From Conoideocrella luteorostrata (Eukaryota > Ascomycota > Sordariomycetes > Hypocreales > Clavicipitaceae): DNA of 64,000 nt. Shown one piece after another: positions 1 through 11,237 of this stretch; positions within the stretch are counted from its first letter, which is position 1; each line of letters begins with the position of its first letter. Below the pieces are notes generated by a model, which was not told where the DNA came from, ran no database searches, and was given only the letters and a program-made list of their open reading frames with translations. The stretch lies in assembly GCA_032433595.1 (NCBI GenBank), contig JASWJB010000083.1, forward strand, positions 1 through 64,000, in the 5' to 3' direction. The position numbers were made by a program, and so were the translations under genes.

Positions 1-325
1 TGATAGCTCACATGTTCTTCGAGTTGATCCGCCGCTGTCTGGAGTTGCCCCCACCACGCCACTCATTTGAGAGGCACCATCCCACCAATTGCCCCCCCCA
101 AAACATGACGTCTGTCCAGCCTACGCCAGAGCCTGGACCGACTGAAACCGAAAAAAATAGCAGCAACATTGCGGTAGCAAAACACAAACATTGACCGTAA
201 ATTCAACAGGAACGCAGCACACTGCATCCCTCTTCGTCGTATAAACGGCAATCCGCATCATACCCGCGACGGAATCCTCCCAGGCACAACCGTAGCTTTC
301 TCCCATATCTACAACGCCAGCAGCC

Positions 326-895
326 ATGCCCGAACCTTCGAGACAACAAGCAGCGCCGGCAGCCGCTACAGCCTCGCAAACACAGACACAAACCTCACAG
401 AGTAGCTCGCGCGATGCACCGAGGGTGCTGCGTCTACGGGGGCACAATGCGACCGGGCGGTCGGTGCAGTGGGCAGAGGACGTAGTCGACAATGAGGGCC
501 TGGGGAGGAAGAGCTCAAAAGGTATGGGGATATGCCGCGTCTCACCCTTTTGCGCTGGGGCGCACTGGGCAAGATGCTCCTGCTCCTGGAGGAAAATTAC
601 GAGCTGACCCGGATTTGTAGTGTGCTGCATATACCATAAACCGAAAGGCGTCGATGAATCCAGCGACGAGTCGTCCTCGTCGTCCGACTCGGATACAGAC
701 TCTGAGGCGGAGGGGCGGGGGGGCGATGGCGATAAGGTGCCGGCGTGTGGGCATTCGCATTCACGTTCGCATGGACGAGGAAGAAAAGGGGACAAGAAGA
801 AGAGAGACAGGACGCCAAGTCCGAATGCGTATGAGAAGGTTCCGAAGCCGAAATCGCAGCAGAAACCGAAGGAGGAGCGGGCGGATAAGTCATGA
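326..895 (+). CDS. ypi1: Type 1 phosphatase regulator Ypi1 (inhibitor-3 family)
   Basis: Two exons, 326-521 and 621-895, give 156 aa. The intron has a GTATGG donor and a TTGTAG acceptor, and splicing creates the family signature: SKVCCIYHKPKG right after the junction, followed by an acidic serine run (DESSDESSSSSDSDTDSE). Upstream are the RVLRLRG and VQWAEDV blocks; VQW is the PP1-docking RVxW-like element. The tail is His/Arg/Lys-rich. Members bind and regulate the nuclear PP1 catalytic subunit (Glc7 in yeast) in glucose and cell-integrity control. Length and block order are normal, so the gene looks intact. It is convergent with the amidotransferase gene. The family call rests on motifs recalled from known members. 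Confidence 0.9.
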
Positions 896-1244
896 GCATG
901 GCGATGTTTTGACTTTGTTCTATAGAGCCCGGGCTGTTACGTTGAAAGCTGAGCAATAGGGGTAAGGGATACACTGGGCATGAGACTTGGGGAAGCAACC
1001 AGGCGGTTGCTTATAATGGGCTTTGAGACGCACAGTAGAGCGCTTGAGTTATGGATTACTTTGCTTCTACAGTTCGTATCGGCTTAGAAATGTGTAGAAT
1101 TATCACAAGCCTTCCGGGAACATCAAAATCAGCGTGCGATACAAATTCAAATTTGTTAAAAGCAAATCAGAGTCGCGCTGTCTGGTATAAAACGCCGAAC
1201 ACCATGCCATGGAATACATAATCATACATCCTCCCCGTTCTTAA
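896..1244. other. Convergent intergenic region
   Basis: About 350 bp between the stops of two convergent genes. I see only A/T-rich stretches that could be 3' UTRs and no coding frame. Confidence 0.5.
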
Positions 1245-1808
1245 TCACTCCAAGCCCTTTTTCGAACTATCCACCACAAAATACTTGCCTGCTCTTCTAG
1301 AAGCCGTCCCCAGGACATCCCACTTCTCCGCATCCTCATCAATCTTCGACTTGACCCTCCTAGGCCGCTTATAGTGGCCCACGAGCTGCTCCTGGTCCAG
1401 CAGCGCCCTCATGTCTGCCAGTGTGACTGTGTTCTCCCGCACCCCCTCTGCCGTCTCGTCTCGAATAGCTCGTAGCGGCTCAACACCTCTGGTGTCGACA
1501 CGCTGTATCGTGCGCACGAATCGTAGTTGGGATTGGAGGGTGTTGATCAGGGAGGTCTCCTCTGCTGGGGTCCGGGGAAGCGGCAGGGCTGCGAGCCGGA
1601 GAAGGTGGTGGATTTGCTTGGTGGTGATGGGCTCGGTTGTTTCTGAAGTGGGAGGCGCGTGGAGAGATCGCATGGACCAGCTTGGTTTGGCGAGAATCTC
1701 GTCCGGAGTTGGAATGGTTCTCTGGGTCGATAGTCTGGCTGTTTGGGGGAGACAGTGCAAGATATTGGTGCGGCGGAGCTGGTGGCAGCAGCTTGGGCGG
1801 AGAGACAT
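1245..1808 (-). CDS. Mitochondrial glutamyl-tRNA(Gln) amidotransferase subunit, GatC-like (Gta3 type)
   Basis: Single exon, 187 aa from the ATG at 1808-1806; the open frame continues upstream without a better start. The N-terminus is Arg/Ser/Gln-rich and free of acidic residues, as in a mitochondrial presequence. The core runs ITTKQIHHLLRLAALPLP, then a QSQLRFVRTIQRVDT stretch and GVEPLRAIRDE, which are the GatC hallmarks (helical N-terminus, then VDTxGVEPL). It ends in a WDVLGTASRRAGKYFVVD segment typical of the Pezizomycotina Gta3 proteins. In the family it works with GatA- and GatB-type subunits to convert Glu-tRNA(Gln) to Gln-tRNA(Gln) in mitochondria. The start is inferred; the family call is strong. 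Confidence 0.85.
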   Translation of the reverse strand: MSLRPSCCHQLRRTNILHCLPQTARLSTQRTIPTPDEILAKPSWSMRSLHAPPTSETTEPITTKQIHHLLRLAALPLPRTPAEETSLINTLQSQLRFVRTIQRVDTRGVEPLRAIRDETAEGVRENTVTLADMRALLDQEQLVGHYKRPRRVKSKIDEDAEKWDVLGTASRRAGKYFVVDSSKKGLE

Positions 1809-2318
1809 TTCGGGTTTTGCTGTCTGGTCGATGCCGAGAGTACCCTTTGGGAGTGTAGGAGTTAAATGTAGGTGAGGCAAGGGCAGCCTCTGGCAGTTTA
1901 CTCCGTGCTCCGTAGAAGTATTGCAGATGGATGATGAGGCGTGCTGTGTAGAAATAATCTTCGAGGCGATAAGGCTGGGCGGAAAGGAACTATCCAGGGT
2001 CCACTGGCGCCATGACATTGGCAGTAACGCTGCGGTACATCGAGTGCCATAGTTTCGATGCAGATATGCAAAGTACCGCTAGTCGGCCCATCCCCGCTAG
2101 GTCGGATGGATAAACAGCGGCACGGCGTCATAACTTGAGGCTGTCACACATAGGACGTGGCAACGTTGAAACCACATCGTCTTCAGCGCCCATACATCTC
2201 ATCAACCACTCGGCATTTGGACTTGTCGCTTGAACCTGTCGCTTGAACCTGTCGCTTGAACCTAGTGCTGCCGATATTATCTTCGCATTTCAACTCTGCA
2301 CCTCCTACTTTCCTAGCC
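1809..2318. promoter_or_regulatory. Divergent promoter region of gta3-like gene and alpha-SNAP gene
   Basis: About 510 bp between two divergent starts. It contains a perfect 13-bp tandem repeat (listed separately) close to the alpha-SNAP start and a pyrimidine-rich stretch just before that ATG (2281-2315), common in fungal promoters. No TATA box is obvious. Confidence 0.5.
2225..2263. repeat. 13-bp tandem repeat, three perfect copies
   Basis: The unit GTCGCTTGAACCT occurs three times head to tail, 55 bp before the alpha-SNAP start codon. It probably lies in the promoter or 5' UTR. Confidence 0.9.
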
Positions 2319-3456
2319 ATGTCAGACCCCCGTGCTCTGCTCCAAAAGGTTAGCTACGCCTCCCCATGCAGGCCCGGTCGGCAATAGCAATGGCCTCGGA
2401 ACTAACCGTGCTTGCTTTCGACGATACAGGCAGACAAGAACATCAATGCCGGTACTGGCATGTTCAAAATGTTTGTCGACCTCGAGGGAAAGTATGAAGA
2501 AGCTGTGACGTGGTGCACAGAGGCTGCCAATGAGCTCTACACCCGAGAACAGTGTATGTTGACCCCCGAACACCCCTCCTCGACCTCACTACTGACCTGA
2601 GACACTGCATCCCTAAAAGTCATCGAGTCTGGAAATGCGTTTGAAAAAGCCGCCAACATATATATTGGAAAACTTGATCGGGGGCTCGATGCTGCCCCGC
2701 TCCTCGTTGAAGCCTCCGAGACATATGTAAATGATCCGGAGGGTGGCCCCGATGCCATCAGGTGTTTGAATGCCGCGATAGAAATATTTCGCAAGAAAGA
2801 CTTATCGAGAGCTGCTAAGCATATGGAATCTATGGCATCGGTGTACCAGAAACAGTTAAATAATCCTCAGAAGGCGATGGAGTGCTACGAGCAAGCTGCC
2901 ACTTGGCAGGAGAAGAAATCGAACGCCCAGATGTGAGTATATCCGTGCGAAGAAAACGAATTTCCAACCAATATATGCATGAATATGGAGCCGCTGATCG
3001 CACATATGTAGCACCGCCAATAATATTTGGCTCAAGGCTGCTGACATTGCTGTCAACGAGCGCAACTACGAAAAGGCCATCAAGATCTTCGAAAAGGTTG
3101 GCAAAGGATACATCGGACATAAGAACATGCGTTTCAGCGTCAAGGGGTACTTATTCAATGCAGGCATCTGCCATCTCGCCGAAGGAGGTTTAACAGCCGT
3201 GAACAATGCACTAGAAGATTATAGCAGGTGTGACTCGGGCATAGGTGGCTTCGCCACACAGAAGGAGTATCAGCTGTTGATGCATCTTTCCGCTGCCTCG
3301 GAGGACAATTCAACGGCTGCTTTTAGAGCTGCCGTGGAACAGTACAAATTCTTATTGAACAATTGGCAGATGGACGTTCTGAACGAGGTAGAGAGCAAAC
3401 TAGAGGCGGCGATTAAGGATAAGAGATTTCTAGATAATCTATCAGGCTTTGAATAG
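2319..3456 (+). CDS. Alpha-SNAP (Sec17)-like vesicle-fusion adaptor, divergent
   Basis: Four exons: 2319-2348, 2430-2553, 2620-2932, 3012-3456 (912 nt, 303 aa). The first two introns have TACAG and AAAAG acceptors, the last a GTGAGT donor. The protein starts MSDPRALLQKAD, as in Sec17. It keeps the TPR-like helices (AFEKAANIY, AAKHMESMASVYQ, NNIWLKAADIAVNERNYEKAI, FNAGICHLA) and ends DKRFLDNLSGFE. Family members bind SNARE complexes and recruit the NSF ATPase. Oddly, the usual hydrophobic loop (FFGG-like, near residue 25 in ordinary Sec17) reads GMFKMF here, and overall identity to canonical Sec17 looks modest. This may be a paralogue rather than the main Sec17. All exon phases agree. Confidence 0.85.
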
Positions 3457-4663
3457 GGGATGGCACGTCGGAGTCACTCGGACGAGGAAGGGGTACATTT
3501 TTTTTTTCGGCGTTGGTGTCGTTTACAGAGACCAAATCATGGATTGCCCTCTGGTATTAGTGCGGAAATGTTCGAGATGCACGGTTCAGACGATTGAAGC
3601 TGTACTTGGTATAAACTATTTTCACACAACGAATAAGACATTGTTATGATTTGACCTACTGTTTTCTGTGTTATATATATATATGTAGCTACACTAACCT
3701 GATCGCCACTGGTATCTGCAAATATTGCCTTCTCGTTTGTGTTTGAGGGCGAATCTCCTAGTCAAGCGCCGCTAGAGAGCCCCAAGGGTTGATGTATTCC
3801 AGCTCGCAAATGTACTAGTCGATGAAACGAACAACGCGCGAAACACTTAAGGCTTTTTGCTTTTCCTTCGCAGAAACACTTGGATGCTTGGAGAGAAGGA
3901 AGAGAACCACGAGGCTGATTACAGCTCCTCTTTCAAGTGAAACACGCGTGTCAGAGCGACCAATGACATTCTCAGCGCCTACGGGTCACCGGGCGTTGAA
4001 AATGTCATAGGCCCAGCAGAGCCTTTGGTCTGGCTTATAGAGGGACACATCATAATAACGGTGAATGAGGGTTGTTTGGGCTTGGGGGCATTATCGGCGC
4101 AGGCAGAGGTCAGGGATTGTTTGAGTACTTCCACTCATCTGCGGCCGTTGGGCACTGGGCTGTGGGCACTGTTATTTAATCAGATCACAACACACTTTAA
4201 ATTGATGAATGGCGAGGTTAGAAGTAACGGGAAAATGTCTCTCCATGATACCGAACCAATTTTATGTCAGTCAGCTAGGAGGCCACTTCTGTCGGCACAC
4301 ACACAGATCCATCGACTTGTACACAGTAGAACGACCGGTATCTATAAATGATCGTCTGCCTGGAACTAGGTCAGCCGGCATGCAGAACCGTGAGTATAGC
4401 GACGGGTCTATACAACAGTTGATCTGTACTAGGTCAATAAATATATCGGTTAAAAGGCTTATTTGAACGTTGATTATAAGACTAATTTGCGGTCATATAA
4501 CAACAAGCACGGAGTCAGAGTAATCGCTACACCCGACCACTACAGTCACGTATAGAATGGGAAATGAGGGTTTGGCATGCCTGACAAATGCATTTGCGGG
4601 TTGATACTGTTTGAGCTATTGTCAAGTGCATTATGCGGCCTATCGGTACACGAATCCATCACA
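3457..4663. other. Gene-free interval
   Basis: About 1.2 kb between the alpha-SNAP stop and the convergent dbr1 stop. It has a poly-T run near 3498 and a TA microsatellite near 3675. Short frames here show no family motif and no codon-bias-like character. Confidence 0.5.
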
Positions 4664-6507
4664 CTACCACCTGCCTCGGTGGCCACCCCCTCTCCCTCTG
4701 CCTCCTTTGCCTCTGCCCCAACCTCCGCCTCTTCCTCTGCCTCCCCTACCGCGCCCGAAGCCCCCACGTTGACCCGTGTTTTCTGACGGGGGTGGCCCTC
4801 GATTCCGCCGCTCCTGCCTCTCCTCGGCGCTGGCGTCCCAAAGGTTCTTTAAGCCAAGGAGCTTGCAGAACGCAACAGTCTGTGGATTAGTATGTTCCTC
4901 TGGCTGTTCCGGTACGATTTCTGGTGTTCCATGAACATGTGGAGCAGCTGTAACTTCAAAGTTTTCTGGAACGTCAAGTTTGTCCTTCTCGACAATATTC
5001 TCTTCAACCCAAGCGCGCTCAGCTTTGATAAGCGGCACGTAGTGCGCCTCGCCGAGATCACGAGAAGTTTGCGCGGATTTATCACCGAAACTTAGACTGT
5101 CATGGAAAACCCGCGTAATAGCTAGCCATTCGGGATCATATTGAAGGGCGTAGCGGGGGTTCGACTTCGTAGACGCGTATTCCAGCTGGCAAGTTGAGTC
5201 GAATGGTTTAATTTCACAGGTTTGGAGGAAGTGTCGCCCCGGTAGACACTTATCTAACGCCAAGAAACGTACTTCTTTGTTGGTAATACCTGGTGGGATA
5301 GGTTGGCCAGGTGTTCCATTTAATCGAGGTTTAGGAGGAGCAAACGACGCAGGAAGCTGTGCACGTAACGTATCCGATACTTCATTGGTTTCGTTTGGTT
5401 CGATGGATTTTGTATTGCTGTCCCATCTGGGTTCACCCTTTGGTGTGGTGCCTAGGTCCTCTCCATCATCGTCGTCCATATCCAGGTCAATCTCATCTGG
5501 ATTGGTTTCCTTCCCAATCTCTGCGGTTCCTTTCTTTTCGGAGGTGTCTGCGCTGGATTCTAGTGAGTTTGAACCGGGTGCTGTAATAAGGTGGCTCTTA
5601 TCCGCCGCTTCACAATGCTCCACCGCTGCCATGCCGTATTTTTTCACCGCTGCAAACTTGATATGCATGTGAGCAGAGAACCAGTATAATGGCCGCAACC
5701 GATCCATGACATGCTCGGCGGCAATGCTTCCTAAATGCCCATTCTGCGACTCCCATCTGAAATCGGGTTTCTTGCGGAACAACCACTCCGAGTCGCCATG
5801 CTGTTCAATGTACCGTGGCCAATCGTGGCTAATGCCGACATCGACCTGTGACTGGAGCAGTAACAACTTTCGCACATCCACTTCCCGCACATGATAAAAC
5901 GACTTCACATCATCTGCGCTGAATGGAAGCCTCTCATGATGCGGCTTGCGGTAGTCGAAGCCTTTCCATATGCCGGACATGCCTGCGATGCGGAGAGGAC
6001 CAAAGCGAAGCACATTGGAAGCACCCATGTAATAGATGTTTGGGGCAACCCATCCCCCGTAGTAAAGTTCCCACAGATGTGAGCTTGCTTCGTGGTTTCC
6101 GCCAACAAAGATTGTGAGATATGGTGCTTTGCGGGTGCCTGCATAGTAGTCTGGAAAGTCGCCTAATTGGCGATACTTGACAGGACAGGACATGATGCTG
6201 AGGTCTGCAGCATTACGAACAGCCTGTAATCTATTAGATGAATTGGTAGGCAGACGAGCGGGTGGGCAAGATACAAATCAACAGAGTGGTACGTACTTGA
6301 AAGTCGCCCCCAATGATTAGTATGTCTATGGTGTCCCAGCCGCGGGCTTTGCAAGATTCAGCAACAGTCGCGTAGATGGCATTGAGAGTACCATGGCCCT
6401 GAGACTGTCAGTTATGTGTGTGCAAGGAGTGTCTCCAGAGAGTGTGGGCTTACGCATCCTTCAATGGCTACACGAACGCCACGAGTCTCTATGATGCTGG
6501 ATGCCAT
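4664..6507 (-). CDS. dbr1: Lariat RNA debranching enzyme Dbr1
   Basis: Three exons on the minus strand: 6507-6454, 6398-6297, 6223-4664, all phase 0, giving 571 aa. Dbr1 is the metallophosphoesterase that cuts the 2'-5' bond of excised intron lariats in the nucleus. Metal-site motifs in order: VAIEGCGHG near the N-terminus, ILIIGGDFQ at the exon 2 end, FVGGNHEA (GNHE), and SAHMHIKFAA. The C-terminal DBR1 domain is present (VRFLALDKCLPGRHFLQ). An acidic linker (DLDMDDDDGED) and a Gly/Arg-rich RGG-type tail of about 35 residues end the protein. The Cys in GCGHG is the residue that distinguishes Dbr1 from other metallophosphoesterases. It appears complete. The two short 5' introns have GTAAGC and GTACGT donors. 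Confidence 0.95.
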
Positions 6508-7387
6508 ACTACCCTGGTGTGGTTGAGGCCGAACACCATTCGAAGCTTGGAGGTTGAATCGTTGATGAGCTCTGAGTTTGCTGCTGGTGCCTGCTAGTTT
6601 CGACTGGCTGTGGTGGCGCCTTCTGTGACCAGAGTGGTTGGCAGGTGCGATGCAACAACTAAGATGGAAGGTCCCTGAAGCCCCCACAACGTAGGTACCA
6701 GGGCATGCGTAGGACAGTTTAACTGAGCCATTTCGTCCACATCGTCCAATTGACCCTTTCAATTCGAACCCCACCACAGATGCAATCAAAGCTTGTTATT
6801 AATAAAATCTATTACCTAAATAGCTACCTAAGCTATATAATAGTTATCCTTTTTTTTAAATTTTATCTTGTTTTTGGTCGCTGAGGCATTATCTCTTGCG
6901 GAGTTAACGCCAGATGGCTCAGTTAAACTGTCCGCTTGCAGGGTTAGCCTGAAGCTGCCGTCGTGTTGAAGTGGCAGGCAGGTACTCCGTACTACTGACG
7001 CAATTTCTGTACGGTACACATACTCAACCATACGTGTGAGGGACGCTGGCGATGAATACGGAAAGAGACAATTAAAGAAATCAGATGTCTGCGTCAAGAT
7101 CAACAACTGCTATAAGTAAACGGGCCATTCATGTGAATAGCTTGGTCGCGTGTGTAAACTAATTGTGGAGACTGCGCCCAAATACTTCTTCATCAGGAGT
7201 TAGCGGCTTCCAAAGATTTGCTGCGCATCCGGCCTACGTACCTGGTACGTATCTTAGACGGCAACACCAAGTCTTCAAGCTCGTCGTAACGAATGCTTCT
7301 TTTACACATGGCCCCGAGCACCACAGTGCCAATTCGAGCGGCGAGATTTCTCGTCGGTTACAAAGTTATGTGAAACTGCGCAATAAT
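6508..7387. other. Divergent intergenic region (dbr1 / Zn2Cys6 regulator)
   Basis: About 880 bp. The middle (6790-6880) is very A/T-rich, with a poly-T/A stretch. A TACTCCGTAC copy of the dispersed palindrome lies at 6983-6992. The regulator frame stays open back to 7163 but without convincing protein sequence. Confidence 0.5.
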
Positions 7388-8952
7388 ATGAGCTCTTCTA
7401 AGCAGGTCATTGGACACCTGGATAAGAGAAAGGTTGTCACAAGATGCAAGCCATGCGCACAGCGACGCATCAAGGTCGGTCAGAGTCGCCCTAAGGGCAC
7501 ATATCGCAGGAACAGACAAGGTGTATTGCTGATACTCTGACGGTGTAGTGTCAAGGTGGCTTTCCATGCGAGTATTGCACTCGAGTAAAGAAGAAATGCG
7601 AGCAGCAGCTGCCAACCAAGTCGCAAAACACCTTCAAATTTGTAACCTTTTCTGTTGCGAGGCACGCATCACCAGTAGCTGTTCCAACCACAATTAACAA
7701 TGATAGAAGCGTCATATTCATGGGATACTTTATAGAGCTGATTCAAAACTGCCAATTGACAACCCAATTCCACTCCATAGCAGCAATGTTGCCTCCCATG
7801 ATAAACAGGAACGGGCACCTTGAGAACGTCGCTATCGCCATCGGTGCTCTGGAAGCAAGCCGCCGGCCTGCAGTTGGCCAAAGGCGTGATACCCCAGTGC
7901 CACATATGGTTGCCCTGATTCATTATCACAAAACCTTAATGAGTTTACGAGAAAGGCTGGAAGATCATGATGCATCGCAACGTGATGACGTGCTATGGAC
8001 CACTTTCTTACTAGGACTGTTCGAGGTAATAATTCCACATCTTACTTTGTCTCTACGTTGACCGCCATTGTCCTATCGAGCTGACACATATCTTCAAGTT
8101 GCTCTCGGAACCAACTGGCGAGCGCTGGACAAGACACATGCTCCATGGTACGGGGAAACTACTGCAACTCAATGACTTAGGCCGACAGTGCACGCCTTTG
8201 AAACAGATCCTGTTTGGAGCCTTTGAAATACTTGAGGCTAATCGAGCTATCATGTATGGGGAAACTACATTTCTCACGGGGCGGCATTGGAAAGGCATTC
8301 AAAAGCGATGGCCAAATAGAAGCAGTGATACTACACTAATTATAGAGGATGCTGTCTCTTTGATGATTGACGTAGCATCTCTTAGCTATAGGTATAATCA
8401 TCTCACACTGACAAGTTTCGAGAACTTATGCTTATTTTTTCCAGATTCTTCCAAAGGATCAGTTCAGTCCCTGAACAGGAACGCCTTACACATGCCGACA
8501 TTGAAGCATTGGGAAATGAGGGCATAGTTGCTCAAGATATGATGCATCAGTGGTTCTGGCAAAACAGTGCGCTTCTCACAAGTTCTGAGCAGCCGGAAAT
8601 ATTGCTGTCGCGTATTTACTATCACGCATTGCTACTATTTCTCTGCAGAAACTACACATATTATCCTTACTGGGTGAATTCGCCGATGCCGCTGCTGAGC
8701 TTTGAGAATGCTACTAGTCACGCGCAATCCGTAATCGACGATATAGACGTACTACTACAGACACCGCAAGTCCCAGGGGTGTTGGTGTTATTTCCTTTGA
8801 GAGTAGTGGGCTCTCTTACAACCAACCTCAACACACGATTGCGACTCGTCAGGCACTTGGACATCATATATCACAAGGGATATGTCGTGGCGGACAGAGT
8901 CAAGGCAGATTTGAGGGAGCTCTGGGTGTTTCAGGGTCTGCATGATGTATAA
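7388..8952 (+). CDS. Zn(II)2Cys6 transcription factor
   Basis: Four exons: 7388-7474, 7549-8025, 8099-8391, 8445-8952 (1365 nt, 454 aa). Removing intron 1 assembles a perfect binuclear zinc cluster, with spacing C-x2-C-x6-C-x5-C-x2-C-x6-C: CKPCAQRRIKC joined to QGGFPCEYCTRVKKKC. The intron splits the cluster just before the third Cys, a common position in this class. The rest is a helical regulatory region with LLSEPTGERW, MMHQWFWQNSALLTSS and LLFPLRVV-like segments; no nuclear export or coiled-coil region is obvious. The first Met near the cluster (MSSSKQ) was taken as start, although the frame is open upstream to 7163. It is convergent with the secreted-protein gene. The target pathway cannot be read from the sequence. 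Confidence 0.85.
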
Positions 8953-9082
8953 TGAATATAATTTTAGCGAAATGAGCAACATTATATAAATGTATGCACT
9001 TATTAGAGAAAAACCACGGCTACTTTTGTCCACAATTCACCAGGCTATTAAGCGTCTACATCAATATCCCAGCCCTACCTTC

Positions 9083-9848
9083 TTAAATATCGACCTTTCC
9101 AACTCTCACGTTGAAGAATGACATGGTCACCCTCGTTCTCTCTCCGGTAGAGAAGTAATCATACCCCCGTACGACACCGCACTCGTCCACAAAGAGCGTC
9201 ACTGGAATCGCACCCTGATACATAATGCTCCACTGTCCCGAAGCCGTGAGCAAAACATTCATTTCCGAACGTTGACTCAACGCATTTTGAACATACCGAA
9301 GCAACGTCCCGGCCCGAGAATTCCTTATTCACCATACCCGTAAACACTGCACTGTTATTCGCCAGGAAATCCGACCCGATGAGCGGAAAGTTCGAGTTCA
9401 CGTAACCACGGAATACAGTAGGGTGAGCAAAATTGGAGTTCACAGAGGTTAATATGTTATCGACGAGGCCTTCTTCGGTGATATTTTTGTAGTCGAAGAT
9501 AGATGAGGCGATTGCATTTTCGAAAGTTTCGTCGACGCGGACGATTTGGCGGCTGGGGGAATTGTACATGTAGCCGGCTGTGATGTGCGAGACGTTCTCG
9601 TTCCTGCGTATGGCTGGTCAGTGAGGGAAGAGATGAAGAATAAAGTCCTCAACAAATGAAGTTTCTGAGAGACCTTACCATTTATGTTGGATAAGATGCG
9701 TTTGGAATTCTGACTGAAGCATAGGGGGAAGCGGCTGGGCGAAATGAGACGAGTATGCTGTAAGAGATGGTGGGAAGGGCGGGCACGATGAGTTAGTTGC
9801 GCCGGCAAGAGCCAAGAGGATGGGGTTGGCGGAAGTGGCGAAGTGCAT
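9083..9848 (-). CDS. Conserved hypothetical secreted protein, 208 aa
   Basis: Three exons on the minus strand: 9848-9679, 9603-9297, 9232-9083. The splice sites are good (GTAAGG...CGCAG; GTATGT...GCTCAC...ACAG) and the frame closes exactly over both introns. The N-terminus (MHFATSANPILLALAGATNS) could be a short signal peptide. The mature part has a QTHLIQHKWNENVSHITAGY segment across intron 1, then VRVDETF, GYVNSNFPLIGSDF and a C-terminal WSIMYQGAIPVTLFVDECG block. This pattern is familiar from uncharacterised ascomycete secreted proteins, but I know no activity. The two Cys (one N-terminal, one in DECG) might pair. Nothing suggests decay. Confidence 0.75.
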
Positions 9849-10141
9849 GGCGAGTAGCGAGCAAAGAAGAGAGTAAAGTTTGAAATTGATTGAAAATCTA
9901 TGGCTGTGGCATTGACCGAATATCACGGCATTGCTACCTTTTTATAGACAGTTCAGACGCCATCCTCGGCGTTTCACCTCATCTCAACTCAATCGTGCTT
10001 GCGTACGCTGCACAGCCCAGTGCGTTTAACCGCTTCCCTTTCAAGGAAAAAAAAAAAAATTACCCCACCTGCCTATTTGGGAAGTAATCGAACGTTGTTA
10101 TTTTTGGCAACGCCTGGCTGTTGAACTGGTGAACTCTCTTT

Positions 10142-11086
10142 TCATGACATCCCTCCTCCAAGCGGGGTCCATATCCCATCAGCGATATCTTTTTGAATCC
10201 TCTCTGCTACATGTGACGGTGCTTCCGCTATATGACCCGTGTCGTCGAGCCACTTCTTCTCTTCTTCCGTGCTCTCTCTGCCCAAGACGGCATTTCGGTA
10301 AGGATATCGCCCGAACCGCTCGATAATTGGCCAGTGCGCGTCAATGATCATGCACCACCAGAACGCCCACATATTCATACTGATTGCATCGTTGTCCGTA
10401 TTTTTCGGGGGACCCTTTACCATCTCGCGCGGGAATGCAAGATCATCTACCAGCAATGCGTCTCTCGTCGCTCGGTAAGGGTCTACCGTTCCCGTTCGTG
10501 CTTCGACGATAGCTCGCGTCTCTTCCGATAGCTCAAGTCCGATCCTCTGGCTCTCCAGGTCCTCATCGTGCGAGAATGCCGACAGCCACACTATACGGCC
10601 TGCAATCCAATAGTCAAAATTCCGCACTCCTACATCGGTTTCCCAACGCGCCAAGCTGTCAGGTCGTTGCGCAGTTGGAAGCTGGTACCACTGCCCTGCT
10701 AACCGGCGCGCCAGCGGGCCAAAGTAAGCCGACTGCCACCGATGATCGATGCCGCTGAAGAGCACGCGAGACGCTTGGTCCAGAAGAAGCTGGAGGCCGT
10801 AGCATTGCTGCGGAAACTCGGCTGATGAAGGCGGCGGCAGGAAAGACATTAGGTCTAGGGTCTGTGTAGGTGGTAGAGTTCCCTTGGGGCTCAGACGACT
10901 GATGGCCACGAGAGCGGCACGAGCTGTACTGGGCTCAATTGCGGCTTTGAAGTGCGACGAGGACATGGTAGCAGCAACGTCAGCAAAATTAAGAGCCTCT
11001 GTTTTGCTGTGCGGGATCTGAGCTTCAGCAATGAGCTTCAGCAAAGATGGTGTTATGAGTAATTTGAGTTCATCGTGGGACGACAT
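10142..11086 (-). CDS. DUF924-family protein
   Basis: Single exon, 314 aa from the ATG at 11086. The family block is clear: an aromatic stretch (MNMWAFWWCMIIDAHWPIIE), then RFGRYPYRNAVLGRESTEEE, which matches the RFGRFPHRNxxLGR signature of DUF924 (bacterial and fungal helical proteins, TPR-like fold). Upstream segments QLLLDQASRVLFSGIDHRWQ and FGPLARRLAGQWYQL fit the family core (LxLDQxPRxxFRGTxxAFA in bacteria). The biochemical role is unknown. It lies 152 bp downstream of the NLR gene on the same strand. The N-terminal 80 residues look less conserved, so the start could be further in. Confidence 0.8.
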   Translation of the reverse strand: MSSHDELKLLITPSLLKLIAEAQIPHSKTEALNFADVAATMSSSHFKAAIEPSTARAALVAISRLSPKGTLPPTQTLDLMSFLPPPSSAEFPQQCYGLQLLLDQASRVLFSGIDHRWQSAYFGPLARRLAGQWYQLPTAQRPDSLARWETDVGVRNFDYWIAGRIVWLSAFSHDEDLESQRIGLELSEETRAIVEARTGTVDPYRATRDALLVDDLAFPREMVKGPPKNTDNDAISMNMWAFWWCMIIDAHWPIIERFGRYPYRNAVLGRESTEEEKKWLDDTGHIAEAPSHVAERIQKDIADGIWTPLGGGMS

Positions 11087-11237
11087 TGTCTTTTGCGCTT
11101 TCTTGCCACAATCTCTGAGCACTATACGCCAATGTGACGCATTGATTGAGTAAACCAGGAAGTGAGGTTTTTGTTTCAAGTCAGGGAGCCAACGTGCTGA
11201 CGGTCTTGTAGCTGGGGTAATCAGAGTTGGGGCGGGG

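Noticed and set aside
121..998. Long minus-strand frames opposite ypi1 (up to 224 aa)
   Set aside because: They are shadows of the ypi1 exons and leader, with Ser/Pro/Arg-rich sequence and no motif.
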